Source: a virus
DNA: 27,977 bases
IMG/VR virus record: IMGVR_UViG_3300035703_000358
Location: 1-27,977 of that record
Direction: 5' to 3' (one strand)
Shown: one piece after another, positions 1-7,195 of the stretch
Layout of the letters: the number at the start of each line of letters is the position of its first letter
Numbering within the stretch: the first letter of the stretch is position 1
Position numbers and translations under genes: made by a program
The notes under the pieces: generated by a model
Databases searched by the model: none
The model's input: the letters and a program-made list of their open reading frames with translations, nothing else
What the model was told of the DNA's origin: nothing

Positions 1-213
1 ATGAGATGCTTAAGTTGTGATAAAAACCTTACAGACTTTGAGGCTACTAGGAAGTCTGCCTTTACAGATGAGTTTATAGACCTCTGTAACCATTGCTTTG
101 CTAGTGTTAGCGATGACTTACAGACTATTGAGAGGGCTGATCTAGCACATGAGGATGACTACTCAGATGAGATTGATTCTCAATTGGACTTCGATATTGA
201 CAGGGACTATTAA
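1..213 (+). CDS. Small Cys4 (zinc-finger-like) phage protein
   Basis: A 70-residue acidic protein with two CxxC pairs, C3/C6 and C29/C32, which look like one zinc-binding knuckle; the second half is rich in Asp and Glu. An ATG sits exactly at the window edge, so the true start could lie further left and completeness cannot be judged. It precedes the replication operon on the same strand. A TTGACA promoter element begins within its last codons. Function is not recognised; small Cys4 proteins in this position of T7-like phages are usually hypothetical. That it is a real gene is supported by the compact context and the clean stop just before the promoter. Confidence 0.6.
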   Translation: MRCLSCDKNLTDFEATRKSAFTDEFIDLCNHCFASVSDDLQTIERADLAHEDDYSDEIDSQLDFDIDRDY

Positions 214-225
214 GTATGATACAAT
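197..225 (+). promoter_or_regulatory. Sigma70-type promoter with extended -10
   Basis: The sequence shows a perfect TTGACA at 197-202, a 17-nt spacer, and TACAAT at 220-225 preceded by TG at 217-218 (extended -10, TGnTACAAT). The start of transcription should be near 232. It would feed the small gene at 339 and the primase-helicase through a leader of about 100 nt that is very AT-rich. The element overlaps the 3' end of the first gene. Activity is inferred from consensus only. Confidence 0.75.
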
Positions 226-338
226 CTCTATATAGACTTATAAAGAATCTTTCAAGTATCTATTACTTATTACTTAAAAGATAATTATTAATAATCATAT
301 CTTTAATACTCTTAATAACTATTAAGGAACTCTTTAGT
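226..338 (+). other. AT-rich intergenic leader with inverted repeats
   Basis: No gene is seen here. The stretch is strongly AT-rich. It contains a perfect 12-nt palindrome, ATTATTAATAAT, at 284-295, flanked by inverted arms AAAGAT (277-282) and ATCTTT (299-304), plus a small AAAGA-A-TCTTT inverted repeat at 242-252. It directly follows a strong promoter and precedes the replication genes. It could be an untranslated leader with secondary structure or an AT-rich unwinding region for replication initiation as at the T7 primary origin; the sequence does not decide between these. Confidence 0.45.
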
Positions 339-509
339 ATGAATGACGATGAACAACGATTTATTGCTGAGATGCAAGAGGAAGCACACTACTGGTTCAC
401 TGTCTCTGCTGTGGCTCGGCTGTCCTTGGATCAAGGGCTTGCCAAGGTGCTAGCAGATGTGATACAATATATGCACAAGGAAAAACAGAAAGGAGTAACC
501 TGTGGCTGA
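339..509 (+). CDS. Hypothetical 56-aa protein upstream of primase-helicase
   Basis: Reads from ATG at 339 to TGA at 507-509, giving 56 residues (begins MNDDEQRFIAEMQ, ends KEKQKGVTCG). It is mostly helical, acidic at the N-terminus and without a signal peptide or membrane segment. Its 3' end overlaps the GTG start of the primase-helicase by 8 nt, which suggests translational coupling. A promoter (439-468) is embedded in it. The preceding bases contain AAGGA (323-327) as a possible ribosome site. Function is not recognised. It is accepted as a gene because it fills the gap in a compact operon. Confidence 0.55.
   Translation: MNDDEQRFIAEMQEEAHYWFTVSAVARLSLDQGLAKVLADVIQYMHKEKQKGVTCG
439..468 (+). 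promoter_or_regulatory. Sigma70-type promoter before primase-helicase
   Basis: TTGCCA at 439-444 (5 of 6 to consensus), an 18-nt spacer, and TACAAT at 463-468 preceded by TG (460-461). The -10 ends 34 nt before the GTG start of the primase-helicase, matching the spacing seen for other promoters in this window. It lies inside the small upstream ORF. Confidence 0.55.
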
Positions 510-2088
510 CCAATTGAAGGCTCACCAGCCCTGTCCCGATTGTGGGAGCAGTGATGCCCTGACCTACTACTCATGGGGTAGTCGGTGCTTTAGTTGTGGG
601 AAAGCAAGGCGTAACGCCAGTGCAGAGGAACCAGTACAGAAACTAACCAAGGTGAACACTAAAGTGACTAATGTGCATGATCTGTCCTATGAGGAGGTGA
701 TTGACCGTAACCTGACTAGGGCTACCTGTCAGACCTACGGTATCGGTAACAAGAATGGCTACTACTATTTCCCGTACTACAACGAGGAAGAGACGCTGGT
801 GGCTTTCAAGCGCAGGAACATGGAAGACAAGCGATTCAGCATCGAAGGTGACTGGAACAAGGGTGGCCTGTTCGGGCAGCAGTTGTTTAACAAGGGAGAT
901 AAGTATGTCACGATTACTGAGGGTGAGTTCGATGCTGCGGCAGCGTATCAGATGCTGGGTTCTAAGTACCCTGTGGTTTCTGTTAGAAATGGCGCGGGCA
1001 ATGCAGTCCAGGATGTTAAGGCGAATTACGAATGGCTCGACTCCTTCGAGAACATCGTCATTTGTTTTGATAACGATGATGCGGGCAGAGGAGCTGCTAA
1101 TGCGGTGGCTGAAGTACTTGGAACTAAAGCCAAGATATTTAAAGGACGCACAGGTATTAAAGATGCCTGTGAGTACGTCCAAGAGAACAAGGAAAAAGAG
1201 TTCATAGACCTGTGGTGGAGGTCTGAGCGGTACACACCTGATGGAATCATCGATGGTGCTGGATTGTGGGATTTAGTGAACCAACCAGTGGAAAAGTCTG
1301 ATGTAAACTACCCTTTCAGTGGGTTAAATGACCTAACCTACGGTATCAGGTCTGGAGAGATGGTCACTATCACGGCTGGATCAGGGCTTGGTAAGTCTCA
1401 GTTCTTACGCGAGATTGTGTATCACATCATCAATAACACTCAGGACAACATTGGCCTGCTGTTCTTGGAAGAGTCTGTCAAGCGGACAGCCAAGAGCCTG
1501 ATGAGTCTACACGCTAACAAGCCATTGCATCTACCTGACATCGAGGTTACGAATGAAGAACTACGAGACTCTTTTGACGCTACACTGGGTACTGGTCGTG
1601 TGTATCTTTTTGATCACTTTGGCTCTACTGCCATTGACAACATTATCACACGAGTACGTTTCATGGCTAAGGCTCTTGATTGCAAGTATATTTTTCTTGA
1701 TCACGTTAGTATCGTGGTATCTGCACAAGACAATGGTGACGAGCGAAAAGCCTTAGACGAGATTATGACCAAGCTGCGGATGGTGGTTCAAGAGACTGGC
1801 ATTGCTCTGTTCTGTGTCTCACATCTCAAACGGCCTGACGGTAAAGGACACGAAGAAGGTGCAAGTACCTCTCTGTCTGCTCTACGAGGCTCAGGATCGA
1901 TTGGTCAGTTGTCTGACATGGTGCTTGGTCTGGAACGTAACGGACAGGCTGAGGATCTCAAGGAGAGGCATACAACCAGGGTTCGGGTATTGAAGAACCG
2001 ATTCAGTGGACTGACTGGCCCTGCCTGTGGTCTTTACTATGATCGGGTTACTGGGCGCATGAGCGAGACTGTGATGGAGGAACTATGA
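502..2088 (+). CDS. T7-like DNA primase/helicase
   Basis: A 528-residue bifunctional replication protein of the T7 gp4 type (T7: 566 aa). It unwinds the fork as a hexamer and synthesises primers. Visible parts: N-terminal zinc-binding domain with C11, C14, C29 and C32; TOPRIM primase core with ITEGEFDAA (E140, D144) and FDNDDAG (D190, D192); linker; RecA-like helicase with Walker A GSGLGKSQ (293-300), a Walker B-type IFLDH (D400), the CVSHLKRP motif (H441) and a late Arg (RVLKNRFSG, about R500) typical of the arginine finger region. The start is GTG at 502, supported by AGGAG at 491-495. The stop overlaps the next gene by ATGA. All motifs needed for both activities look intact. Confidence 0.95.
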   Translation: MADQLKAHQPCPDCGSSDALTYYSWGSRCFSCGKARRNASAEEPVQKLTKVNTKVTNVHDLSYEEVIDRNLTRATCQTYGIGNKNGYYYFPYYNEEETLVAFKRRNMEDKRFSIEGDWNKGGLFGQQLFNKGDKYVTITEGEFDAAAAYQMLGSKYPVVSVRNGAGNAVQDVKANYEWLDSFENIVICFDNDDAGRGAANAVAEVLGTKAKIFKGRTGIKDACEYVQENKEKEFIDLWWRSERYTPDGIIDGAGLWDLVNQPVEKSDVNYPFSGLNDLTYGIRSGEMVTITAGSGLGKSQFLREIVYHIINNTQDNIGLLFLEESVKRTAKSLMSLHANKPLHLPDIEVTNEELRDSFDATLGTGRVYLFDHFGSTAIDNIITRVRFMAKALDCKYIFLDHVSIVVSAQDNGDERKALDEIMTKLRMVVQETGIALFCVSHLKRPDGKGHEEGASTSLSALRGSGSIGQLSDMVLGLERNGQAEDLKERHTTRVRVLKNRFSGLTGPACGLYYDRVTGRMSETVMEEL

Positions 2089-2534
2089 CTGACCTACGCA
2101 AAGCAGCGGAGCAGGCGTTGGAGGCTTTGGAAACGCTATGGGACATCTTGGATGACATTGACACCGCATCTGACATGGCTAAGGAAAACAATGCTTGGTA
2201 CAGGAAGCGTGTCGAAGCATTACAAAAGAAGCGATGGGACACAACGATTACAACAGACGGTTACAAGTTAAAAGGCGGCCCAGTAGAAGCACTACGCCAA
2301 GCACTAGCGCAGGAAGAAAAGCCGCCAGTTAAGTCTTACTGCGGTGGTAAACCTAACTATTGCACACCTGTCGATGCCGTAAACATATCGCAAGAACGTG
2401 TTGATGAAACGGCAAAACGTAAGCGTGAATGGGTTGGGCTGACTGAAGTTGACATTTACGAAGCTATGGATTTCGATGATGAGTTTGACTTTGCCAAAGC
2501 CATCGAAGCCAAACTAAAGGAGAAGAACACATGA
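2085..2534 (+). CDS. Hypothetical phage protein, 149 aa
   Basis: The N-terminal third (MTDLRKAAEQALEALETLWD) is an amphipathic helix of a kind common in phage early proteins. The middle has an ALRQAL repeat-like helix, and the C-terminus is charged (AKAIEAKLKEKN). No catalytic motif or membrane segment is visible. It is coupled by ATGA overlaps both to the primase-helicase upstream and to the FkbM-type gene downstream, so it belongs to the replication operon. Function is not recognised; the two helical ends suggest a small accessory or protein-protein interaction role, but that is a guess. Confidence 0.75.
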   Translation: MTDLRKAAEQALEALETLWDILDDIDTASDMAKENNAWYRKRVEALQKKRWDTTITTDGYKLKGGPVEALRQALAQEEKPPVKSYCGGKPNYCTPVDAVNISQERVDETAKRKREWVGLTEVDIYEAMDFDDEFDFAKAIEAKLKEKNT

Positions 2535-3160
2535 GTCATCCTGATCAGGCATTCGGAGATAAGACTTATTCACAGTTTGGGGAAGACTTAATCTTACTAA
2601 ATGTGTTTCAGAAGTTAGGTATCGAGAACGGTAAATACTTCGATGTTGGGGCGCACCATCCTTACAACATCAGCAACACTGCCCTGCTCTATGAGCGTGG
2701 CTGGAGAGGAGTCTGTGTCGAGGCTAACCCTAACCATATCAAGGCTTTTGAGTATCACAGACCGATAGACACGATCCTGAATGTAGGGGTTGGTGTTGTG
2801 GCTGGAGAGTTAGAGTTCTTTATGATCGATGACTTCTCTGGTAGGAACAGTTTTGATTACGATACTATCTTGGAGTTTATCAAGAACCATCCTGAGTTTA
2901 AGATAAACACTGTAAAACAGGTAAAGGTTTTAACTCTTGATAGTCTCTTTGATATGTATGGTGTCCCTGATTTATTGTGTATCGACATAGAAGGGCTGGA
3001 CTACCCAGTGCTGCAGACGATGTTAGGTAGACCGAAGGTCATCTGTGTTGAGAACCACGGTAAGGTAGAGTACTTCGACAACTTGCTAAAGCTGCTAAAG
3101 TATGATAAAATATTTAACACAATAGGAAACGGAATCTACCTACATGAGAGTTGCAATTGA
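2531..3160 (+). CDS. FkbM-family SAM-dependent methyltransferase
   Basis: A 209-residue protein with hallmarks of the FkbM family: N-terminal QFGEDLIL, SAM-binding motif I YFDVGAHHP (36-44), the acidic residue ending strand 2 in VEANP (E64), a late LTLDSL segment, and the family signature IDIEGLDYPVL (151-161) followed by VENHG. Known relatives O-methylate sugars, polyketides or other small acceptors. The gene sits between primase and polymerase, overlapping the polymerase start by 17 nt, although it is not a replication gene. It is probably an auxiliary gene acquired from bacteria that modifies a host or virion glycan; the acceptor cannot be read from the sequence. The family call is firm and the substrate unknown. 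Confidence 0.88.
   Translation: MSHPDQAFGDKTYSQFGEDLILLNVFQKLGIENGKYFDVGAHHPYNISNTALLYERGWRGVCVEANPNHIKAFEYHRPIDTILNVGVGVVAGELEFFMIDDFSGRNSFDYDTILEFIKNHPEFKINTVKQVKVLTLDSLFDMYGVPDLLCIDIEGLDYPVLQTMLGRPKVICVENHGKVEYFDNLLKLLKYDKIFNTIGNGIYLHESCN
3083..3111 (+). promoter_or_regulatory. Candidate sigma70-type promoter before DNA polymerase
   Basis: TTGCTA at 3083-3088 (4 of 6), a 17-nt spacer, and TAAAAT at 3106-3111 preceded by TG at 3103-3104. The -10 ends 33 nt before the polymerase ATG. It lies in the 3' end of the FkbM-type gene. The hexamers are weaker than in the other sites, but the extended -10 and the shared spacing support it. Confidence 0.45.
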
Positions 3161-4784
3161 CATCGAGACTAACCTAAAGCATAACACTATCTGGTGTTGC
3201 TCTACCTATAATTTAGATACTAAAGAAGTAAAGACATGGACAAACGCACAAGACTTCAGCAAGTTTATTCAGCAAGCCAAACTGATAATCGCCCACAACG
3301 GAATATCATTCGACTACCCCGTCCTAAACAGACTATGGAAGACTTCGATCAGACTGAGCCAAGTACGGGACACACTGGTTATGTCAAGACTCTCAAGCCC
3401 GTCAAGAGAGGGTGGACACAGTCTAGCCAATCTCGCAAAGCTAGTAAACCGAACCAAGAAGGAATACGAAGATTTCGAGGGCGGCCTGACAGATAAGATG
3501 ATTGAGTACTGTCAAGAAGACGTGACAATCTGTGGTGAGTTGTACCTGTATCTGACGCAAGAGCTGCGTGGATTCTCTGAGCAGTCCATCGAGTTAGAGC
3601 ATAAGGTGCAGGCTATCGTTGCTAAGCAGGAAAAGCATGGCTTTAAACTTGATACTGTGAAAGCCCAGTGCCTGCTTGGTAAATGGAAGCGTAGGCTGTC
3701 TGACATTGAAGAGGAGTTGCAAACCATTTTCCCACCCATTGTCACTCAAAGGTTTAGTGAGAAGACAGGCAAGCAGTTGAAGGATGATGTTGAAGTATTT
3801 AATCCTGGTTCACGCCAGCAGATAGCAAAGCGATTGATTGAGAAGGGCTGGAAACCTACTAAGCACACTGAGAAAGGAGCTGTAATTGTTGACGAATCAG
3901 TTCTTGACGGAGTTGATATTCCAGAGGCAAAGAGAATCGCAGAGTACTTACTCATTCAGAAACGGGTGGCTCAGGTTGAATCATGGCTTGAGTTTGTATC
4001 TGACGAGCGCAGGGTTCACGGTAAGGTCATCACCAACGGGGCAGTCACAGGACGTATGACACACCACAGCCCTAACATGGCTCAGGTTCCTAGCAGCAGT
4101 AGTCCTTGGGGTCATGAGTGTAGAGATTGCTGGACAGTGGATGATGGTAATGTCTTAGTAGGTGCAGACGCTAGTTCTCTTGAGTTACGGATGTTGGCAC
4201 ACTATATGAAGGATGAAAGCTATGCAAAAGAAATCGTTGAAGGCGATGTACACACGAAAAACCAACTCGCTGCTGGTTTGGAAACAAGGGCACAAGCCAA
4301 AACATTTATTTATGCCCTACTATATGGTGCAGGGCCTGCCAAAATCGGGAAGATTGTTGGTGGTTCGGCAAAGGATGGTCAGGAACTCATCAGTAATTTT
4401 CTTCGCAACACTCCTGCTCTCAAGAGTCTTAGAGAAAAGGTTGAACGCCTATCAGAACAAGGGACGCTACCAGGTCTGGACGGTAGGAAACTACAAGTGC
4501 GTTCCGCACACGCAGCACTTAACACACTCCTGCAGAGTGCTGGTGCAATAGTGATGAAGCAAGGTTTGGTTATACTAAACAGTAAGATTCAGCAGCAGAA
4601 ACTTAATGCCCACTTCGTAGCTAATGTTCATGACGAGTGGCAGATCGAATGCAGTCAGGAAGATGCAGATGCAGTAGGTAAGTTAGCAGTAAGCAGTATC
4701 AAGGAAGCAGGAGAAGTCTTAGGTCTTCGCTGCCCACTAGACGGTGAATACAAGAAAGGAACAACATGGGCACAAACCCACTAG
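3144..4784 (+). CDS. T7-like family A DNA polymerase with 3'-5' exonuclease
   Basis: A 546-residue replicative polymerase. Exonuclease motifs: ExoI DIET (D6, E8), ExoII HNGISFDYPVL (D57), ExoIII YCQEDVTIC (Y122, D126). Polymerase motifs: TGRMTHHSPNMAQVP, motif A DASSLELR (D342), motif B KTFIYALLYGAG (K386, Y390), motif C VHDE (H497, D498). The Tyr at the T7 Y526 position is retained. T7 polymerase is about 704 aa; the shortfall falls partly in the thumb region, so the thioredoxin-binding insertion is probably missing. It overlaps the methyltransferase upstream and a small ORF downstream. All catalytic residues are present, so it should be an active proofreading enzyme. Confidence 0.95.
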   Translation: MRVAIDIETNLKHNTIWCCSTYNLDTKEVKTWTNAQDFSKFIQQAKLIIAHNGISFDYPVLNRLWKTSIRLSQVRDTLVMSRLSSPSREGGHSLANLAKLVNRTKKEYEDFEGGLTDKMIEYCQEDVTICGELYLYLTQELRGFSEQSIELEHKVQAIVAKQEKHGFKLDTVKAQCLLGKWKRRLSDIEEELQTIFPPIVTQRFSEKTGKQLKDDVEVFNPGSRQQIAKRLIEKGWKPTKHTEKGAVIVDESVLDGVDIPEAKRIAEYLLIQKRVAQVESWLEFVSDERRVHGKVITNGAVTGRMTHHSPNMAQVPSSSSPWGHECRDCWTVDDGNVLVGADASSLELRMLAHYMKDESYAKEIVEGDVHTKNQLAAGLETRAQAKTFIYALLYGAGPAKIGKIVGGSAKDGQELISNFLRNTPALKSLREKVERLSEQGTLPGLDGRKLQVRSAHAALNTLLQSAGAIVMKQGLVILNSKIQQQKLNAHFVANVHDEWQIECSQEDADAVGKLAVSSIKEAGEVLGLRCPLDGEYKKGTTWAQTH

Positions 4785-4975
4785 ACTTTGAAGATGGTTT
4801 TTGGAAAGACATGGAAGATGTAGTCTTTATCAACATAAAGAAGGACAAGACTATCAATATGCAGACATCGGTTCAGAATATGGAGGAGCTAAAGAGTATC
4901 TTCAGCACTGCCTATATGATGGCGATGTTTCAGGATATGAAATCTGATCCAAAGGATGTTGACAATTTCCACTGA
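4766..4975 (+). CDS. Hypothetical 69-aa protein
   Basis: A small acidic protein beginning MGTNPLDFEDGFWKDMEDVV, with a methionine-rich helix near the end. It overlaps the polymerase stop by 19 nt and has AAAGGA six bases before the ATG, a good ribosome site. Its last codons contain the -35 hexamer of the next promoter. No motif is recognised. The start and context support translation; the function is unknown. Confidence 0.6.
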   Translation: MGTNPLDFEDGFWKDMEDVVFINIKKDKTINMQTSVQNMEELKSIFSTAYMMAMFQDMKSDPKDVDNFH

Positions 4976-4986
4976 TGTGCTATAAT
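4959..4986 (+). promoter_or_regulatory. Consensus sigma70 promoter before SSB
   Basis: Perfect TTGACA (4959-4964), a 16-nt spacer and perfect TATAAT (4981-4986), with TG at 4978-4979 giving an extended -10. The -10 ends 31 nt before the SSB start codon and is followed by AAGGAG at 5005-5010. This is one of the two strongest promoters in the window and would give the SSB and downstream genes high expression from host polymerase. Confidence 0.85.
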
Positions 4987-5016
4987 ATTACTTGTAACTT
5001 AGAAAAGGAGATGTAA

Positions 5017-5427
5017 ATGGAATTGAAACCACTTAAAGTACAGGCAGAGATTATGTGGGCTTTCTTGGATACGCCTAACCAGCTATCAGGTAAGTACCAG
5101 GTAGACCTCTGTAACCTTACCAAAAGTGCTGTAGGTGCTTTATCGAGCATGGGTGTGAATGTTCTTACCAAAGAAGGCCAGCCTGAGAAGGGACAGTACA
5201 TTACAGCTAAGTCTGTAAACTATCCTATCAAGACTGAGGACAGCAACGGTAATGCTATCACAGCTAAGGTTGGTAACGGGTCTAAAGGGATTGCACTGCT
5301 CAAGCCTTATGAGTATTCGTACAAAGGTAAGAAGGGTGTAGGAATTGGGATTAACAAGCTAATCGTCACAGATCTAGTAGTCTACGAAGGATCTGATGCC
5401 GTTGAAACAGCCGATGATGTTCTCTAA
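5017..5427 (+). CDS. Probable single-stranded DNA-binding protein (gp2.5-like)
   Basis: A 136-residue protein. The segment MWAFLDTPNQLSGKYQVDLCNL and the later NGSKGIALLKPYEYSYKGKKGVG resemble the beta-barrel SSB-like proteins found beside the polymerase in T7-like marine and freshwater phages. The C-terminus is acidic and ends in hydrophobic residues (SDAVETADDVL), the hallmark tail that SSBs use to contact partner proteins. It is preceded by a consensus promoter and AAGGAG, consistent with an abundant protein. It lies between polymerase and exonuclease, as SSB genes often do. The assignment rests on remembered family resemblance, context and tail rather than on a catalytic motif. Confidence 0.7.
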   Translation: MELKPLKVQAEIMWAFLDTPNQLSGKYQVDLCNLTKSAVGALSSMGVNVLTKEGQPEKGQYITAKSVNYPIKTEDSNGNAITAKVGNGSKGIALLKPYEYSYKGKKGVGIGINKLIVTDLVVYEGSDAVETADDVL

Positions 5428-5440
5428 GAAAGGAAAGAAG

Positions 5441-5674
5441 ATGACAGCAAAGAAAGCAGTATCACCTACACCTAAGTTTAATTTTAAGGTGTCACCAGTA
5501 GAGTCTGTGTTTGAGGTAGAAGTTGATGGTGTTCCTAGTTCACTATGGGGGGCAGATTGTTTTAAGTTCTCTGTGTCCTCTGATGGTTCTGTCACTATCA
5601 ATGACAACGAGTTCTCCAGTAAGAAGCAGGCAGCACAGGCACTCGAAGCTATGGCTACGTTTCTGAAGAAGTAA
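5441..5674 (+). CDS. Hypothetical 77-aa protein
   Basis: The chosen ATG at 5441 follows AAGGAAAG at a suitable distance. An upstream in-frame ATG at 5396 would overlap the SSB by 32 nt and lacks a better ribosome site. The N-terminus is basic (MTAKKAVSPTPKFNFKV), the middle looks like beta strands (VFEVEVDG, FKFSVSSDGSVTIND), and the end is helical (SKKQAAQALEAMATFLKK). The stop overlaps the exonuclease start (TAATG). No known domain is recognised. Its position between SSB and exonuclease suggests a small replication accessory factor, but nothing in the residues proves it. Confidence 0.65.
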   Translation: MTAKKAVSPTPKFNFKVSPVESVFEVEVDGVPSSLWGADCFKFSVSSDGSVTINDNEFSSKKQAAQALEAMATFLKK

Positions 5675-6378
5675 TGTTAGCACTCATCGATGCCGACATT
5701 GTTTGCTACCGAATTGGATTCGCTTCCGAGGAAGTTAGCGACAAGATTTGCTTGGCACGATGTGCTGAGTTCATGGAAGAGCTGGTGATGAAACCCTATG
5801 TAGGAGACTACCAAGGGTATCTCACTGGCAAGCAGAACTATAGGACTGAGATAGCAGTAACCGCACCTTACAAGGGAAACCGTACCGCAGCTAAACCCAA
5901 ACACTATGAGCTGATTCGGGAGTACCTTGAGAAGGCGTGGGGTTGTATCGTAGTAGAAGGACAAGAGGCTGATGACGCTATCGGTATCAAGGCTTATGAG
6001 ATTGGAGACATTGAGGAATATATCGTCATGTCTATCGATAAGGATCTTGATATGATTCGTGGTTGGCACTATAACTTTATTAAGGATAAGAAGTATCTAA
6101 TCGATGACCAACAAGCTATCAGACATTTCTATACGCAGCTACTGACTGGCGATAGGGTTGATAACATTGTTGGGATTCGAGGTGTAGGTCCAAAGAAAGC
6201 TGAGAAGATTCTTCAGGACTGTCTCACTGAGGCCGATATGTACAAAGCAGTATTGGAAGCATACGACAACGATGATAAACGAGTACTGGAGAATGGACAA
6301 TTGTTATGGATACGAAGAAACGAAAACCAGATTTGGTCACCTGCCCTTTGCAGTACATCCAATGGGTTGACGCAGTAG
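5674..6378 (+). CDS. 5'-3' exonuclease (FEN/T7 gp6-like)
   Basis: A 234-residue nuclease of the flap-endonuclease superfamily that removes RNA primers and degrades host DNA in T7-like phages. Metal-binding and catalytic residues are all visible: LIDADIV (D6, D8), APYKGNR (K68, R70), EGQEADDA (E98, D100, D101), SIDKDLDM (D122, D124) and TGDRVDNI (D160, D163), followed by the helix-hairpin-helix-like GIRGVGPKKAEKIL. Its last 73 nt are shared with the next ORF in another frame, so the last roughly 24 residues are probably dispensable. The start overlaps the upstream stop. Function is clear from motif order. Confidence 0.92.
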   Translation: MLALIDADIVCYRIGFASEEVSDKICLARCAEFMEELVMKPYVGDYQGYLTGKQNYRTEIAVTAPYKGNRTAAKPKHYELIREYLEKAWGCIVVEGQEADDAIGIKAYEIGDIEEYIVMSIDKDLDMIRGWHYNFIKDKKYLIDDQQAIRHFYTQLLTGDRVDNIVGIRGVGPKKAEKILQDCLTEADMYKAVLEAYDNDDKRVLENGQLLWIRRNENQIWSPALCSTSNGLTQ

Positions 6379-6662
6379 CAGATGTGGAATGGCAAGAAGA
6401 TGTTAAAGCGGAAGTTCACCTCTGTCACAGCATTGGTTGGATTATTGACGAAACGGATGACGCATTATGCATTGCTAATACAGTCTCTATGGACAACAGC
6501 AATGCCCGTATGCATCTACCTAAGCAGTGGATTAAAGTAAGAAAGGACATAACACTTGAAACCAAGCAGCGCCAAGTCCAAAGGAAGACACCTGCAAAAG
6601 TGGGTAAGAGATCTAATACTAGCCAAGTTCAATCTGGAGGCAGACGATGTTCGCTCAGTTAG
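6306..6662 (+). CDS. Conserved hypothetical phage protein, 118 aa
   Basis: The central part (WVDAVADVEW, VKAEVHLCHSIGWIIDETDDALCIANTVSM, ARMHLPKQWIKVRK) resembles a small hypothetical family that recurs in podoviruses, where it usually ends soon after the IPxxxIKKI-like segment. Here the frame continues for about 35 more residues of low-complexity, basic sequence that overlaps the following nuclease by 107 nt. The 5' end overlaps the exonuclease by 73 nt and has no strong ribosome site close to the ATG. The tail may be an extension after loss of an original stop. Function is unknown; being a real gene is fairly likely because the core resembles a family. Confidence 0.65.
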   Translation: MDTKKRKPDLVTCPLQYIQWVDAVADVEWQEDVKAEVHLCHSIGWIIDETDDALCIANTVSMDNSNARMHLPKQWIKVRKDITLETKQRQVQRKTPAKVGKRSNTSQVQSGGRRCSLS

Positions 6663-6897
6663 TATGGGCGTCTCCGGGGAGGATCTGTTACTCAGTCCAG
6701 CAGCCAGACGGGTCTTGCCAATTAGTTTGGAATGCAAGTCCAGAGCAGCTATCTCAGTATACGGTTATTACGAACAAGCCAGAGGAAACGCAGGAGGCTA
6801 CGAACCTGTTTGCATCATCAAACAAAACAGAGATAAGCCCCTGGCTGTGGTAGACGCAGAGTACTTTTTTGAACTATTAAGGAGCAAGCATGAGTAA
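6556..6897 (+). CDS. PD-(D/E)XK-type nuclease / resolvase-like
   Basis: A 113-residue protein starting with TTG at 6556, supported by AGAAAGGA eight bases upstream and by the family-like N-terminus KPSSAKSKGRHLQKWVRD. Basic residues are followed by GVSGEDLLLSP (E66, D67 as metal ligands) and PISLECKSR (E-x-K, the PD-(D/E)XK signature), then YGYYEQARGNAGGYEPV and a C-terminal strand IIKQNRDKPLAVVD. In T7-like phages an endonuclease at this position resolves branched DNA or helps degrade host DNA. It shares 107 nt with the upstream ORF and 8 nt with the downstream one. The fold assignment is moderately firm; branch specificity is inferred. Confidence 0.78.
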   Translation: MKPSSAKSKGRHLQKWVRDLILAKFNLEADDVRSVSMGVSGEDLLLSPAARRVLPISLECKSRAAISVYGYYEQARGNAGGYEPVCIIKQNRDKPLAVVDAEYFFELLRSKHE

Positions 6898-7195
6898 AGT
6901 TTATCGATTCATTTATGATTCTGAGTTTGACACTGAAGAGCCTACGACATACCCAGAGGCTACGACTGTTAAGGCACGTCACTACTTTGCAGACTTCACT
7001 GCATGGCCTACGATTCTCCACGAGTTCTGTAAGTTCTTGGAGGCTACTGGTTACAACGGTGTGATGGAGCGTGTTGTTCTAAAAGATCCTTATGAGATGG
7101 AGAGGGATGGTTTATTTGAGACTATTGGACCTAATCAGTACATTGCAACTGTACATGAAGAGCCTTTAGACAACGAAGACAAGGACGCTAACTGA
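6890..7195 (+). CDS. Hypothetical 101-aa protein
   Basis: An acidic, mixed alpha/beta small protein (begins MSKVYRFIYDSEFDTEEP) with no recognisable motif, signal peptide or membrane helix. The ATG is preceded by AAGGAG at 6879-6884 and overlaps the nuclease stop by 8 nt. Its own stop overlaps the metallophosphoesterase start (TGATG type). Context and ribosome site make it a real gene; the function is unknown. Confidence 0.7.
   Translation: MSKVYRFIYDSEFDTEEPTTYPEATTVKARHYFADFTAWPTILHEFCKFLEATGYNGVMERVVLKDPYEMERDGLFETIGPNQYIATVHEEPLDNEDKDAN

Noticed and set aside
643-1182. Minus-strand ORF of 179 codons inside the primase-helicase
   Set aside because: Lies wholly within a gene whose motifs are clear in the + frame; no recognised domain or ribosome site.
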